The notes under the pieces were generated by a model that ran no database searches, was not told the origin of the DNA, and worked only from the letters and a program-made list of their open reading frames with translations. This document shows positions 38,256 through 48,586 of a stretch of 64,000 bases of DNA, in pieces (the stretch's first letter is position 1; each line of letters opens with the position of its first letter). The stretch is from Thermoleophilaceae bacterium (lineage in GTDB: Bacteria > Actinomycetota > Thermoleophilia > Solirubrobacterales > Thermoleophilaceae): positions 126,263-190,262 of the forward strand of contig JAUJNZ010000007.1 of assembly GCA_030447905.1 (NCBI GenBank), read 5' to 3'. A program made the translations under genes and the position numbers.

Positions 38256-38663
38256 ATGGAGCGCACGCTCATCCTCGTGAAGCCCGACGCCTTCTCCCGG
38301 CGGCTGACCGGCGAGATCGTCGCCCGCTTCGAGCACAAGGGCCTCGGGATCGTCGCCCTCAAGCTCATGCAGGTCGAGCGCGATCTCGCCGAGCACCACT
38401 ACGAGGAGCACCGCGAGAAGCCCTTCTTCTCGGACCTCGTCGAGTTCATCACGAGCGGTCCGCTCGTGGCCATGGTGCTCGAGGGCGTCTCGGCCGTGGT
38501 CGCGGCTCGTCAGGTCATCGGCGCCACCAATCCCCTCGAGGCCCACGCGGGTTCGCTGCGCGGCGAGTACGGGCTCGAGGTCCAGACGAACCTCGTCCAC
38601 GGATCCGACTCGCCGGAGTCGGCACGGCGGGAGATCGGACTGTTCTTCCCCGAGCTCGAGTAG
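38256..38663 (+). CDS. ndk: Nucleoside-diphosphate kinase
   Basis: 135 residues, normal length. [12 protein letters not shown] opens the fold, and the phospho-accepting His115 lies in [12 protein letters not shown]. It transfers the terminal phosphate of ATP to other nucleoside diphosphates. KPDAF, RPF-like region replaced by [11 protein letters not shown], and GATNP are all present. Followed by maf after 30 bases. Confidence 0.96.
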   Translation: MERTLILVKPDAFSRRLTGEIVARFEHKGLGIVALKLMQVERDLAEHHYEEHREKPFFSDLVEFITSGPLVAMVLEGVSAVVAARQVIGATNPLEAHAGSLRGEYGLEVQTNLVHGSDSPESARREIGLFFPELE

Positions 38664-38693
38664 GGTCGTGACCGCGATCTCGAGGCTCGGTCC

Positions 38694-39257
38694 TTGACCG
38701 CGCCGCTCGTGCTGGCCTCTGGCTCCCCTCAGCGGCGGGCCATTCTCGAGCAGCTGGGGATCGAGTTTCGCGCCGTCGCCCCGGCGGTCGAGGAGCTGAG
38801 CGAGGGATCGCCCGAGTGGCTAGTGACCGAGAACGCCCGGTGCAAGGCCGAGGCGGTCGAAGGGCCGCTCGTGCTCGGGGTCGACACCACCGTCGCCCTC
38901 GACGGCCGCACCTACGGCAAGCCCCCCGACCGCGACGCGGCGGGCGAGGTCCTGGGCGCCCTCTCGGGACACGAGCACGAGGTCTGGAGCGCTATCGCGC
39001 TGCGCGAGGGCGGCGAGGTCGCGGTGCGCTCGGTCCGAACCCTCGTGCGCTTCCGTAGGCTCTCCGCCGTGGAGATCGATTGGTATCTCGCCACCGGGGA
39101 GTGGCGCGAGCGGGCCGGCGGCTATGCGATCCAGGGTCGGGGCGCGGCGCTCGTCGAGGAGATCGAGGGCGACTTCTGGAACGTCGTGGGTCTGCCGGTG
39201 GCGGCGCTCGTGGGGCTTGCGCCCGAGCTCGTCGTGGGCGGTCGGCGGAGTCGCTGA
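38694..39257 (+). CDS. maf: Maf-like nucleoside triphosphate pyrophosphatase
   Basis: 187 residues. LVLASGSPQRRAILEQLG is the Maf N-terminal motif, LGVDTTVALDG supplies the catalytic Asp, and AGGYAIQGRGAALVEEIEGD is the conserved C-terminal stretch. Maf proteins cleave dTTP/UTP or modified nucleotides to monophosphates, avoiding misincorporation. The only fitting start is a TTG at 38694; an upstream GTG runs into a stop. Confidence 0.92.
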   Translation: MTAPLVLASGSPQRRAILEQLGIEFRAVAPAVEELSEGSPEWLVTENARCKAEAVEGPLVLGVDTTVALDGRTYGKPPDRDAAGEVLGALSGHEHEVWSAIALREGGEVAVRSVRTLVRFRRLSAVEIDWYLATGEWRERAGGYAIQGRGAALVEEIEGDFWNVVGLPVAALVGLAPELVVGGRRSR

Positions 39258-39259
39258 GG

Positions 39260-40615
39260 TCAGGCCGACCACCGGGGTGCCACCCCCCGGTCGGCGAGCA
39301 GGTCGCGCAGTTCGAGCAGGGCGGTATAGGTGGGAAGCGCGTAGAGGGCGCGTCCGTCCCCGGCGGCCAGGGCTCGGTCGAGCGAGCGCTCGAGGTCGCG
39401 CTCGACGACGATCGGTCCCTCGACGCCGGCGTACTTCATGCGCAGCGCCATCTCCTCGGCGCGCGTGCCCGAGCAGGTGACCCGTCCGATGCGGTCGGCC
39501 AGCCCCTCGAAGTCGGCGTCCCACACCCATGAGACGTCGCGCCCGTCGGCGGTGCGGTCGTTCAGCGCGACCCAGAGATCGAGCTGGCCGTCCTCGAGGG
39601 CGAGCGTGCGCAGGACCTCGTTGGCCCCGGCCGGGTTCTTGACGAGCATGATCGACACGGGCCGGCCGCTCACCTGGAGCGTCTCGACGCGCCCGAAGGC
39701 CGCCCGAGTGCCCTCGAGGCCGGTCGCGACGTCGGCGAGCGGCGTGCCGAGCGCGTGTGCGGCCGCCGCGGCGGCCAGCGCGTTGTAGACGTTGTAGAGG
39801 CCCGGGAGCGGGAGCCGCAGGTCGACCGTCTCACTAGGCGTGCGGATACGGAGGTCCGAGCCCGCCATTCCGTGCAGGACCACGCGCTCGGCCACGATCC
39901 CCGGCTCGGGGCGCCGCTGCTGGCAGCCGGGGCACGAGTAGCGGCCAAGATGGGCGAGGTAGACGGACTCGTAGGCGTAGGGATGCCCGCAGCGCCCGCA
40001 GCGCTTGGAGTCGGCGGCGTGCTGGAGCTCCGGAAGCGCCAGCGAGTCATCCTCGACCCCGAAGTAGGCGACCAGCGGCCGCCCGCGGCCGAGGTCGGCC
40101 ACGAGCGGGTCGTCGGCGTTGAGGACGAACCGGGCGGTCCCTGAGTGCTCGCCGGCCATCTTTTGCCAGCGCTCGGCGAGCACGGCGAGCTCGCCGTAGC
40201 GGTCGAGCTGGTCCCGGAACAGGTTCGAGAGCACAAAGACCCGCGGGCGCAGCTCGCGCGCCACGGCGGGGAGCCAGGCCTCGTCGACCTCGAACAGGCC
40301 GAGCTCCTCGCCGCCGAGGCGGGTGTCCAGCATGGCGGTCGCCACGCCCCAGCTCATGTTCGAGCCCGTGTGGTTGTGGATGGTCCGGACGCCCTCGCGC
40401 TCGAGTATGCCGGCAAGCATCGCCGCGGTCGTCGTCTTGCCGTTGGTGGCCGATATCACGATCGAGCCGGCGCCCAGCCGCGGCGCCAACGCGGCGATCG
40501 CGCGGGGGTCGAGGCGCAGCAGCAGGCGGCCGGGCACGGTCGTGCCGCCGCGCCGCAGGCGCCGCGAGGCGACGCGCGCCGCGCGGGCGACGGCGAGCTT
40601 GGCGGCGAGCATCAC
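39260..40615 (-). CDS. murT: Lipid II isoglutaminyl synthase subunit MurT
   Basis: 451 residues, Mur-ligase fold. SATNGKTTT (55-63) is the ATP loop, TGSNMSWG follows, and an inserted zinc knuckle (KRCGRCGHPY and YSCPGCQ, about residues 205-232) is typical of MurT. The C-terminal DUF1727 part (LVKNPAGANEVLRTL, LWVALNDRTADGRDVSWVWD) is complete. MurT with GatD amidates the glutamate of lipid II in peptidoglycan synthesis. No gatD lies next to it here: maf is convergent two bases away, and an unknown small gene lies upstream. Confidence 0.92.
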   Translation of the reverse strand: MMLAAKLAVARAARVASRRLRRGGTTVPGRLLLRLDPRAIAALAPRLGAGSIVISATNGKTTTAAMLAGILEREGVRTIHNHTGSNMSWGVATAMLDTRLGGEELGLFEVDEAWLPAVARELRPRVFVLSNLFRDQLDRYGELAVLAERWQKMAGEHSGTARFVLNADDPLVADLGRGRPLVAYFGVEDDSLALPELQHAADSKRCGRCGHPYAYESVYLAHLGRYSCPGCQQRRPEPGIVAERVVLHGMAGSDLRIRTPSETVDLRLPLPGLYNVYNALAAAAAAHALGTPLADVATGLEGTRAAFGRVETLQVSGRPVSIMLVKNPAGANEVLRTLALEDGQLDLWVALNDRTADGRDVSWVWDADFEGLADRIGRVTCSGTRAEEMALRMKYAGVEGPIVVERDLERSLDRALAAGDGRALYALPTYTALLELRDLLADRGVAPRWSA

Positions 40616-40631
40616 GCCCGGCGTGGGCTGA

Positions 40632-40973
40632 CTAGGCTCGAACCGAGTCGACGGCAGCCCGGGCGGCCTCGAGCGCGATCCAGTAGGCGTCCTCGGGGTC
40701 GGCGCCGGTGTCGTCGGCGGAGGTCCGGCTGTGGAGGTCGAGCCCGTCGGGCTCGGGGGCGCCGTCGGTCTCGACCTCCTGCACCGCCCAGCGGTAGGCG
40801 GGCGATCGTTCCCGGTCGCGCGGCCATACCTTGCGGATCGTCACGTCGAGCCGGCGCCGGGCCACCAGAGCGCGCACGGTTACGCCGCCGGGGGCATCGG
40901 GCCGGGCGAGCCCGCGAAGGCGCTCGAGCGTGCCCTCGGTCGCGAGCACCGCGATCCGATCGGCGCAGTCCAT
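40632..40973 (-). CDS. Hypothetical protein
   Basis: 113 residues. A Rossmann-like opening (CADRIAVLATEGTLERLRGL) is followed by a strand pair (DVTIRKVWP) and acidic linker, ending in an Ala/Arg helix (AYWIALEAARAAVDSVRA). No known motif. It sits six bases after the Rieske gene and just before murT on the same strand, so it is probably in one transcription unit with both. Confidence 0.5.
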   Translation of the reverse strand: MDCADRIAVLATEGTLERLRGLARPDAPGGVTVRALVARRRLDVTIRKVWPRDRERSPAYRWAVQEVETDGAPEPDGLDLHSRTSADDTGADPEDAYWIALEAARAAVDSVRA

Positions 40974-40979
40974 TCGAGG

Positions 40980-42602
40980 TCAGCCCGAGGAGGCCGCGGG
41001 CGCCGCCAGGTCGCGCCGCGCCTCCGCGCCGGCCGCCGCTTCGGCGGACGACGAGGCGGCCGGGGCGGCGCCCTCGCGCTTGAGCGGCTCGCAGTGCAGG
41101 CGGCGGTCGTCGGAGGTCAGGCACCGGCCCGTGGCGAGCTCGAACTGCCAGCCGTGGAGGGTGCAGGTGAGGATGCCGTCCTCGACAACGCCGAAGCGCG
41201 TCAGGTCGGCCTTCAGGTGAGGGCAGCGGCGCTGGACGAGGAAGTCGCCGCACTCCCACATCTGCTGCTCGTGGAACTGCTCGGCGTAGTAGCCCTCGGC
41301 GTACTGGACGCGCTCCTCGGTGAGCGTCTTGAAGAAGTTGTAGACGTACTCGTTGAACGGGCCCTTGCGCTCGGCCTCGAAGCGGCAGGAGAGGAAGAGC
41401 TGGTTGATCCAGTCCTCGTAGCGGTTGAGAATGCACGACTCGACCAGGGCAGGGTCGACGCCGAGCCGGTACTCCCACTCCTCGCCGCGCCATGGGTACA
41501 CCCGCCGCTGCTGGAAGTCGATCACCGTGGCCTGCTCACCGCAGTCGAGCAGGAGCCGCCCGTTGACCCCTACGCAGGTCATGTCGGCCTGCTCGAGCAG
41601 CGGCTCGAACCACTCATGCAGCGACGAGACGATGTCGACCCGGCCGCGCGGCCAGGAGGCCTTGGCCGCCTCGATCGCGGGTTGCTCGCGCGCCTTGTAG
41701 GCCTCGAGGTACGCCCGCTTGTCGGCGAAGATGGCGTGGACCTCGTCGTCGGGGATCGGGTGCTCGACCGTGCACTGGCCCTCTCCGAGCGTCGCGGTGC
41801 TACCGGGGACCAGACCCCGCCCGCCCGCGCGACCGTGCTGGTCGAGGTACTCGAGGAAGACGGTCTGGTCCGGAAAGATGTTCGCCGGGTCGCGGTCGAA
41901 GTCGTTGAAGTCAAAGAGGTCGTCGTCGAGGAAGCACGGCGGGCCGGCGGAGGGAAAGACGAAGTCGGCGCCGATCTGCTCGACGTAGCGCAACGCGCGC
42001 TGCATCTGGTTCTCACGCTTCTGGCGCCCGAGCATCTCCTTGCGTTTCTCGGGGAAGCGGTAGACCATCGGATACCAGATGGCGCCCGAGAACTGGAGGA
42101 AGTGGGCGTCGAAGGGGCCGAGGGCCTGGAGGGCGTCGAGGTCGACCGGGCGCGAGTCGTTCTGGTCGAAGATCCGCGACTCGCCGTCGTCGAGGATCAG
42201 ACCTGAGTCGCCGAGCGGCCCGTCGGTGGGTGCGACCGCCGCGGTGATCGTGACCGTTAGGCCGTCGAGCTCGACCGGCTCGAGGTCTCGGGTATGGACG
42301 AACCGCGCGAAGCCGAGGTCGCGCAGCGCCCGCTGCATCAGCGGCAGCGGATAGTCGGGCAGCAGCACGGTCGTCTCCTTCGAGACGTGCTCGCGCAGGA
42401 AGCGGGGGTCGAAGTGATCGTGGTGGAGGTGAGAGAGGTAGAGGTAGGTCGGGCTCCCGATCCGCTCGGGGTCGATCTCGCGGTTGCTCGGGAACGGAAA
42501 CCACGACTCGAAGTAGGCTGAGTTGAACCACGGATCGCAGAGGACCGAGCCATGGCGGGTCTCGACGAAGAGCCCCGCGTGACCTACCGACGTGATGCGC
42601 AC
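40980..42602 (-). CDS. MBL-fold hydrolase fused to a C-terminal Rieske [2Fe-2S] domain
   Basis: 540 residues from the GTG at 42602, where the fold begins (VRITSVGHAGLFVETRHGSV). The UlaG-like MBL domain has SHLHHDHFD (His58, His60, Asp62, His63). A middle region of about 200 residues holds PSAGPPCFLD. The Rieske domain near the C-terminus has Cys460-x-His462 and Cys480-x2-His483 (CPH and CTLH), so the cluster is complete. The same two domains occur in CMP-N-acetylneuraminate hydroxylase but with the Rieske first; here the order is reversed. It is likely a redox enzyme on a sugar or nucleotide-sugar; this is inference. The last 40 residues are Ala-rich. Confidence 0.8.
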   Translation of the reverse strand: MRITSVGHAGLFVETRHGSVLCDPWFNSAYFESWFPFPSNREIDPERIGSPTYLYLSHLHHDHFDPRFLREHVSKETTVLLPDYPLPLMQRALRDLGFARFVHTRDLEPVELDGLTVTITAAVAPTDGPLGDSGLILDDGESRIFDQNDSRPVDLDALQALGPFDAHFLQFSGAIWYPMVYRFPEKRKEMLGRQKRENQMQRALRYVEQIGADFVFPSAGPPCFLDDDLFDFNDFDRDPANIFPDQTVFLEYLDQHGRAGGRGLVPGSTATLGEGQCTVEHPIPDDEVHAIFADKRAYLEAYKAREQPAIEAAKASWPRGRVDIVSSLHEWFEPLLEQADMTCVGVNGRLLLDCGEQATVIDFQQRRVYPWRGEEWEYRLGVDPALVESCILNRYEDWINQLFLSCRFEAERKGPFNEYVYNFFKTLTEERVQYAEGYYAEQFHEQQMWECGDFLVQRRCPHLKADLTRFGVVEDGILTCTLHGWQFELATGRCLTSDDRRLHCEPLKREGAAPAASSSAEAAAGAEARRDLAAPAASSG

Positions 42603-42871
42603 CGGCGCGAGTCTAGATGCCGGTTCACGGCGCGCACGCGTTTCAGGGCAAGATCCCGGCGCGCCGGTCGCGAACCAGGCCGGCTGACCTCGGCCGAAGC
42701 GGCGCAAGGCTCCGGTCGCTCGGCAGTCTCCGCCTCTGCGTCCGCTAGACTGCCGCCCGCAGAGGGCGCTCGACTCGTCCGCGCGGAAGTCCACGGCCGG
42801 TGGCGAAGGGGTCGGGCTTCCGGAGTGAGCGCGCTCGGAAAATCTGCGTGTGCACCAAGCCAGGCGGCGGC

Positions 42872-43936
<1,065 letters not shown>

Positions 43937-43954
43937 CCGCGCGCGCCCCGAGGC

Positions 43955-44845
43955 GTGTACGACCGCAAGACGATCCGGCGCAGGCGGGCGGTCCTCGCAG
44001 GCTTCGTCGTCGCCTCGGTCGCCCTGCTCACGGTCTGGTTCGGGGAGCCGGTCACCGGCACCCTGCACGTCCTCCAGCGGGGCGCCCAGGAGGTGCTGGC
44101 CCCGATCCAGAGCGGGGCGAGCCGGGCGCTCAAGCCCTTCCGTGACGCGATCGGCTGGACCGGCGACACTCTCTCAGCCAAGGGCGAGAACGACCGGCTG
44201 AGGGGCGAGGTCGGACGGCTGCGGCGCGAGCTCGCGGCGACCCAGACCGCCCGCCGCGATGTCCAGCAGCTGTCTGGATTCGCCGAGATCGCCCGCGCGG
44301 ACGGCTTTCCCCAGGGGACGGCGCCGGTGACCGCCCGCGTGATCGCCCGCTCGCCGACCGTCTGGTGGTCGAGCGTGCAGATCAACAGGGGCTCGGGCGA
44401 CGGGATAGAGGTCGACCAGCCGGTGATCACGGGCGACGGGCTCGCCGGCAAGGTCACCGCCGTCACGGGCGGCACCGCGACGGTGACGCTGATCACCGAC
44501 GAGCGCAGCTCGGTCTCCGCGCAGGTCATGCCGGCGGGCGCCGACGGGATAGTCCGCCCCAAGGTCGGGGATCCGGACGACCTGCTGCTCGACTTCGTCG
44601 AGAAGGGCGGTCGCATCAGGAGCGGCCAGACGGTGGTCACCTCGGGCTTCACCGCCGCGCCCGGGCTCGAGTCGCTCTTTCCGCGCGGGATCCCGGTCGG
44701 TAGGGTCAAGAAGGTCGACCGCTCGGAGCTCGACATCTACCAGACCGTTCACATCGACCCGTTCGCGGAGCTGCGGCGGATGGACTTCGTCCAGGTCCTG
44801 ACCGTGGCTCGGCCGGGGGCGCGCGCCGAGGTCCCGAGTCAGTGA
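43955..44845 (+). CDS. mreC: Rod shape-determining protein MreC
   Basis: 296 residues from a GTG. One N-terminal membrane helix (about 13-32, AVLAGFVVASVALLTVWFG), a coiled-coil (ENDRLRGEVGRLRRELAATQ), then the beta-rich external domain (GDGIEVDQPVITGDGLAGKV, VVTSGFTAAPGLESLFPRG). It links MreB to the penicillin-binding proteins outside the membrane. The stop overlaps the mreD start. Confidence 0.95.
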   Translation: MYDRKTIRRRRAVLAGFVVASVALLTVWFGEPVTGTLHVLQRGAQEVLAPIQSGASRALKPFRDAIGWTGDTLSAKGENDRLRGEVGRLRRELAATQTARRDVQQLSGFAEIARADGFPQGTAPVTARVIARSPTVWWSSVQINRGSGDGIEVDQPVITGDGLAGKVTAVTGGTATVTLITDERSSVSAQVMPAGADGIVRPKVGDPDDLLLDFVEKGGRIRSGQTVVTSGFTAAPGLESLFPRGIPVGRVKKVDRSELDIYQTVHIDPFAELRRMDFVQVLTVARPGARAEVPSQ

Positions 44846-45426
44846 CGCTCTCACGTCAGGCGGCCCTGCGCGTCGGCCTGCTGCTGCTCGCCGCCGTCCT
44901 CCTGCAGGTGTCGGTGGTCGCGCAGGTGACGCTCCTCGGTGGGCGGGCCAACCTGATACCCGTGGTCGTAGCCGCTCTCGCGCTGCTCGGCGGGAGCATC
45001 GCCGGCGCCGCGGCGGGCTTCGCCGCCGGCCTCCTGCTCGATGTGGCGATGGGCATGAGCCTGGGCGGCTCGTCGCTCGTGCTCACCGGCGTCGGCTACG
45101 GGGTTGGGCGCTTCGGGGAGCTGCGTGACGTCTCGCACGGGTTGCTGCCGATCGCCGTCGCCGCCGCCGCGACCGCGGGGTACGACTTCGCCTACGGGGC
45201 GGTCACCTTCCTGCTCGACATCGGCGCGAGCGTGAGCGCGCTCGTGCTGCGCGACATGCTCATGGGCATCCTCCTGAACGCCGCGCTCGGGCTGCCGCTG
45301 TTCGCGCTCGTGCGGCGAGTGGTGCGCCCGGTCGTCGCGGCCGGTCGACTCGAGCCGCGCCGGCGCGGACGGACCCGCGAGAGCGGGCCGATCGGCCTGC
45401 GCGGCCTCGAGGTCTCGGGGAGGTGA
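44842..45426 (+). CDS. mreD: Rod shape-determining protein MreD
   Basis: 194 residues from a GTG overlapping mreC by four bases. Five to six hydrophobic helices are visible (VGLLLLAAVLLQVSVVAQV, VVVAALALLGGSIAGAAAGF, GLLLDVAMGMSLGGSSLVL and others). The GLLLDVAMG pattern is the family signature. The cytosolic C-terminus is basic. Integral partner of MreC in cell elongation. Confidence 0.88.
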   Translation: MTLSRQAALRVGLLLLAAVLLQVSVVAQVTLLGGRANLIPVVVAALALLGGSIAGAAAGFAAGLLLDVAMGMSLGGSSLVLTGVGYGVGRFGELRDVSHGLLPIAVAAAATAGYDFAYGAVTFLLDIGASVSALVLRDMLMGILLNAALGLPLFALVRRVVRPVVAAGRLEPRRRGRTRESGPIGLRGLEVSGR

Positions 45427-45435
45427 GGTAGCGCG

Positions 45436-47310
45436 ATGTACCTCGACGACCGCCGCCCGACCATCACCCCCGCGCTCGCCTTCCGCGTGGCCGTCCTCGG
45501 GGGGATCGCCTTTCTCATGTTCAGCGTGATCTTCTTCCGTCTGTGGTATCTGCAGGTGCTCTCGGGCGATCGCTACGTCGCCGAGGCCAACGACAACCGG
45601 GTACGCGACATCAAGGTCCAGGCCCCCCGGGGCCAGGTCGTCGATCGCGAGGGGCGGATCCTGGTCGACAACCGCACGGCCCTCGCCGTGAAGGTCACGC
45701 CCACCGACCTGCCCAAGTCGGGCCCCGCGCAGGAAGACCTCTACAACCGCCTCGGCGGCGTGCTCAGCCGCTCCCCCCGGCGGATCCGCGAGGACATCAA
45801 CGAGCAGCTCGCCGCCGTTCCCTTCTCGACGGCGACGGTCAAGCAGGACGTCGACCTGCCGATCGTCCAGTACCTGCTCGAGAACGGCGACGACTTCCCG
45901 GGGGTGACCGTCGAGCGGGTGTTCCTGCGCCGCTATCCCCACGACGAGGTCGGCGCCCACCTGTTCGGGACCGTCGGCGAGGTCACCAAGGAGCAGCTCG
46001 ACGAGAAGGACTACAGCGGGGCCGAGATGGGCGACCGGGTCGGCCAGTCCGGCGTCGAGGCGACCTACGACCGCTACCTGCGGGGACGCAACGGCGCGAC
46101 GCGCGTGCAGGTCGACGCCATGGGCACCGTGACGGGCTCGCTCTCGGCCAAGCAGCCGCGAGCGGGGAGGCAGCTCCGCCTCGGTGTCGACCTCGACGTG
46201 CAGCGCACGGGCCAGCAGGCGCTCGGCGAGGGCCGGCGGGGGGCGTTCGTGGTCATGGACGTAAAAGACGGCGAGGTCCGCGCGCTCGGCTCGACTCCCT
46301 CGTTCGACCCCAACCTGTTCGCCAAGTCGATCAAGCAGTCGGACTACGACCGCCTCAGCGACCCCCTCAAAGGCAACCCGCTCTCGAACCGCGCGATCCA
46401 GTCGCTCTATCCGACGGGCTCCACCTTCAAGCTGATAACCGCTACGGCGGGCCTGGAAGGGGGGCTGATCGATCCCGACACGCCGATCTCCGACCCCGGC
46501 TCCCTCAACGTGGGGGGGACGGTGTTCAAGAACGCCGGTGGCGCCGTCAACGGGGTCATCGCCCTGCGTCGGGCGTTGTCGGTTTCGAGCGACGTCTTCT
46601 TCTACAAGCTCGGCCTCGAGGCCAATGGCGCGGGTGACGGCCTCGTCCTCCAGCGCTGGGCGCGCCGGCTCGGCATGGGGCGCAGGACGGGGGTCGACCT
46701 CCCGAACGAGCTTCCCGGGCTCGTCCCGAGCCCGAAGTGGCGCGCCAAGGTCAACCGCCAGGGGATCGGCGACGGGCGCCCGTGGTCGGCGGGCGACAAC
46801 ATCAACCTCTCGGTGGGCCAGGGCGACCTCCAGGCTAACCCGCTCCAGATGGCGGTCGCGTACGCGGTGGTGGCCAACGGCGGTCGGGTCGTAACGCCCC
46901 ACCTCGGCAACCGCATCGAGGACGCCGACGGGCGGGTCCTCCAGGAGCTGCCTAGCCGCGCCCGCCGTCGCGTGGACATCGACCCCGAGCACCGCGACGC
47001 CATCCTCGAGGGACTGCGTGCGGCGGCGAGTGAGCCCGGCGGCACCTCCGCCGACGTGTTCAAGGACTTCCCGATCCCGATCGCCGGCAAGACGGGCACC
47101 GCCGAGAAGGGGCTCGGACGCCCCGACCAGTCGTGGTACATCGCCCTCGCGCCGTATCCGAACCCCCGCTACGTGGTCGCCGTGACCGACGAGGCCGGCG
47201 GGTTCGGTGCCGAGACCGCCGCCCCCGCCGCTCGCCGCATCCTCGCCTCCCTGTTCGACGTGCGCGGGCAGGAGAAGAAGGTCGTCAAGGGCGACAGCCG
47301 CACGTTTTGA
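45436..47310 (+). CDS. mrdA: Penicillin-binding protein 2 (transpeptidase)
   Basis: 624 residues. One N-terminal helix (VAVLGGIAFLMFSVIFFRLW), a dimerisation/pedestal domain (RGQVVDREGRILVDNRTAL) and the transpeptidase domain with Ser329 in STFK, SSD (384-386, the SxN-type motif with Asp) and KTGT starting at Lys552. It cross-links peptidoglycan in side-wall growth with RodA, encoded next. ATG at 45436, nine bases after mreD. Confidence 0.95.
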   Translation: MYLDDRRPTITPALAFRVAVLGGIAFLMFSVIFFRLWYLQVLSGDRYVAEANDNRVRDIKVQAPRGQVVDREGRILVDNRTALAVKVTPTDLPKSGPAQEDLYNRLGGVLSRSPRRIREDINEQLAAVPFSTATVKQDVDLPIVQYLLENGDDFPGVTVERVFLRRYPHDEVGAHLFGTVGEVTKEQLDEKDYSGAEMGDRVGQSGVEATYDRYLRGRNGATRVQVDAMGTVTGSLSAKQPRAGRQLRLGVDLDVQRTGQQALGEGRRGAFVVMDVKDGEVRALGSTPSFDPNLFAKSIKQSDYDRLSDPLKGNPLSNRAIQSLYPTGSTFKLITATAGLEGGLIDPDTPISDPGSLNVGGTVFKNAGGAVNGVIALRRALSVSSDVFFYKLGLEANGAGDGLVLQRWARRLGMGRRTGVDLPNELPGLVPSPKWRAKVNRQGIGDGRPWSAGDNINLSVGQGDLQANPLQMAVAYAVVANGGRVVTPHLGNRIEDADGRVLQELPSRARRRVDIDPEHRDAILEGLRAAASEPGGTSADVFKDFPIPIAGKTGTAEKGLGRPDQSWYIALAPYPNPRYVVAVTDEAGGFGAETAAPAARRILASLFDVRGQEKKVVKGDSRTF

Positions 47311-47354
47311 GAGGCCACTCTCACCGCTCGAGCCCTTGGTGCCGCGACCGGCGC

Positions 47355-47360
47355 TAGGGT
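47355..47360 (+). promoter_or_regulatory. Internal -10 box before rodA
   Basis: TAGGGT, nine bases before the rodA ATG, in the 59-base gap after mrdA. A separate leaderless rodA-rng transcript is suggested. Confidence 0.4.
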
Positions 47361-47369
47361 CCACTCGCC

Positions 47370-48563
47370 ATGTACGCAAGCCCCGTCAAGCAGGCTGCCG
47401 GCGACGCACGCGCCCCGCGGGCGTGGCTCGAGGGGCTCGACTTCGCCATGGTCGCGGCGGCGATCGGGCTGGTCGCGGTCAGCGTCTACACGCTCACCAT
47501 GGCGACCCAGGACGACGTTCCGGGCAGTCCGCTGTACTACGTCGTCCGCCAGGCCGTCTACGGAGTCGTCGGCCTGGGCCTGATGTTCATGGTGGCGCGA
47601 TTCGACATCTCGCGTCTGCGCGAGTACCAGCGGCTCATGTACGCGACGATGGTCGGCCTGATCGCGCTCGTGTTCGTGTTCGGCGTTGCCGCGCGCGGGT
47701 CGAAGCGCTGGATCGAGCTGCCGTTCTTTCGCTTCCAGCCGTCGGAGCTCGGCAAGGTGCTGCTGATCCTCGCCCTCTCGGCGTTCGTGGTGGATCGCAT
47801 CCGCCGCCTCGGCAACCGCGACGTGACCGGCCGGATAGTCCTCCTAGCGCTGTTTCCCGCCATACTCGTCGTCGCCCAGCCCGACCTCGGCAGCGGGCTC
47901 GTCTACCTGGCGATCGCCGCTGTGATCATGTTCGTCGCGGGTACCAAATGGACCCATCTCGCGGCGCTCGCCGGCCTAGCGACGGCTTCGGTCGGGATCG
48001 CCCTCCTCGTCGCTCCCGCGGTGGGCGTCGAGGTGCTCAAGCCCTACCAGGTCGACCGCCTCACGGCGTTCGTCAATCCGACCGAGGACCCGCAGAAACA
48101 GGGGTACCAGCTGCGGCAGTCGATCACCGCGATCGGGGCCGGCCAAAAGCTCGGCCGCGGACCCGATGGCGCGACCCAGACCCGGCTCGACTTCCTGCCC
48201 GAGCACCACACCGACTTCGTGTTCTCGGTGGTCGGGGAGCAGCTCGGCTTCCTCGGCGCCGCGCTAGTCTTATCCCTCTATGCGCTCTTGCTGTGGAGAG
48301 CGCTGCGTATCTTGACCTCGGCGAAGAACCTCTACGGCGCGCTGGTCGCCGGCGGCGTCATCGCGATGCTGATGTTCCAGGTCTTCGTCAACGTCGGCAT
48401 GACCGTCGGGATCATGCCGATCACCGGCGTGCCCCTCCCGCTTATGAGCTATGGAGGCTCGTCGGTCTTCGTGACCTTCCTCGCGATCGGCCTGCTTCAG
48501 TCGGTGAACGCGCAAGCGCGCGCGGCGGAGCTTGCCAAGGCGCGAGAGCTAGCAGCCGCATAG
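47370..48563 (+). CDS. rodA: Rod shape-determining protein RodA (SEDS glycosyltransferase)
   Basis: 397 residues, about ten membrane helices. The SEDS signatures are present: RGSKRWIELPFFRFQPSELGK, QPDLGSGLVYLAI, and PLPLMSYGGSS near the C-terminus, with the catalytic-region LPEHHTDFVFSVVGEQ. It polymerises lipid II glycan strands together with the PBP2 encoded upstream. Confidence 0.95.
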   Translation: MYASPVKQAAGDARAPRAWLEGLDFAMVAAAIGLVAVSVYTLTMATQDDVPGSPLYYVVRQAVYGVVGLGLMFMVARFDISRLREYQRLMYATMVGLIALVFVFGVAARGSKRWIELPFFRFQPSELGKVLLILALSAFVVDRIRRLGNRDVTGRIVLLALFPAILVVAQPDLGSGLVYLAIAAVIMFVAGTKWTHLAALAGLATASVGIALLVAPAVGVEVLKPYQVDRLTAFVNPTEDPQKQGYQLRQSITAIGAGQKLGRGPDGATQTRLDFLPEHHTDFVFSVVGEQLGFLGAALVLSLYALLLWRALRILTSAKNLYGALVAGGVIAMLMFQVFVNVGMTVGIMPITGVPLPLMSYGGSSVFVTFLAIGLLQSVNAQARAAELAKARELAAA

Positions 48564-48586
48564 GCATTAGGAGATGAACCTTTTCA

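Noticed and set aside
44851-47379. 842-codon open frame on the minus strand across mreD and mrdA
   Set aside because: Antisense of two well-conserved genes, with Arg/Ala/Gly/Val composition typical of GC-rich shadows and no motif.
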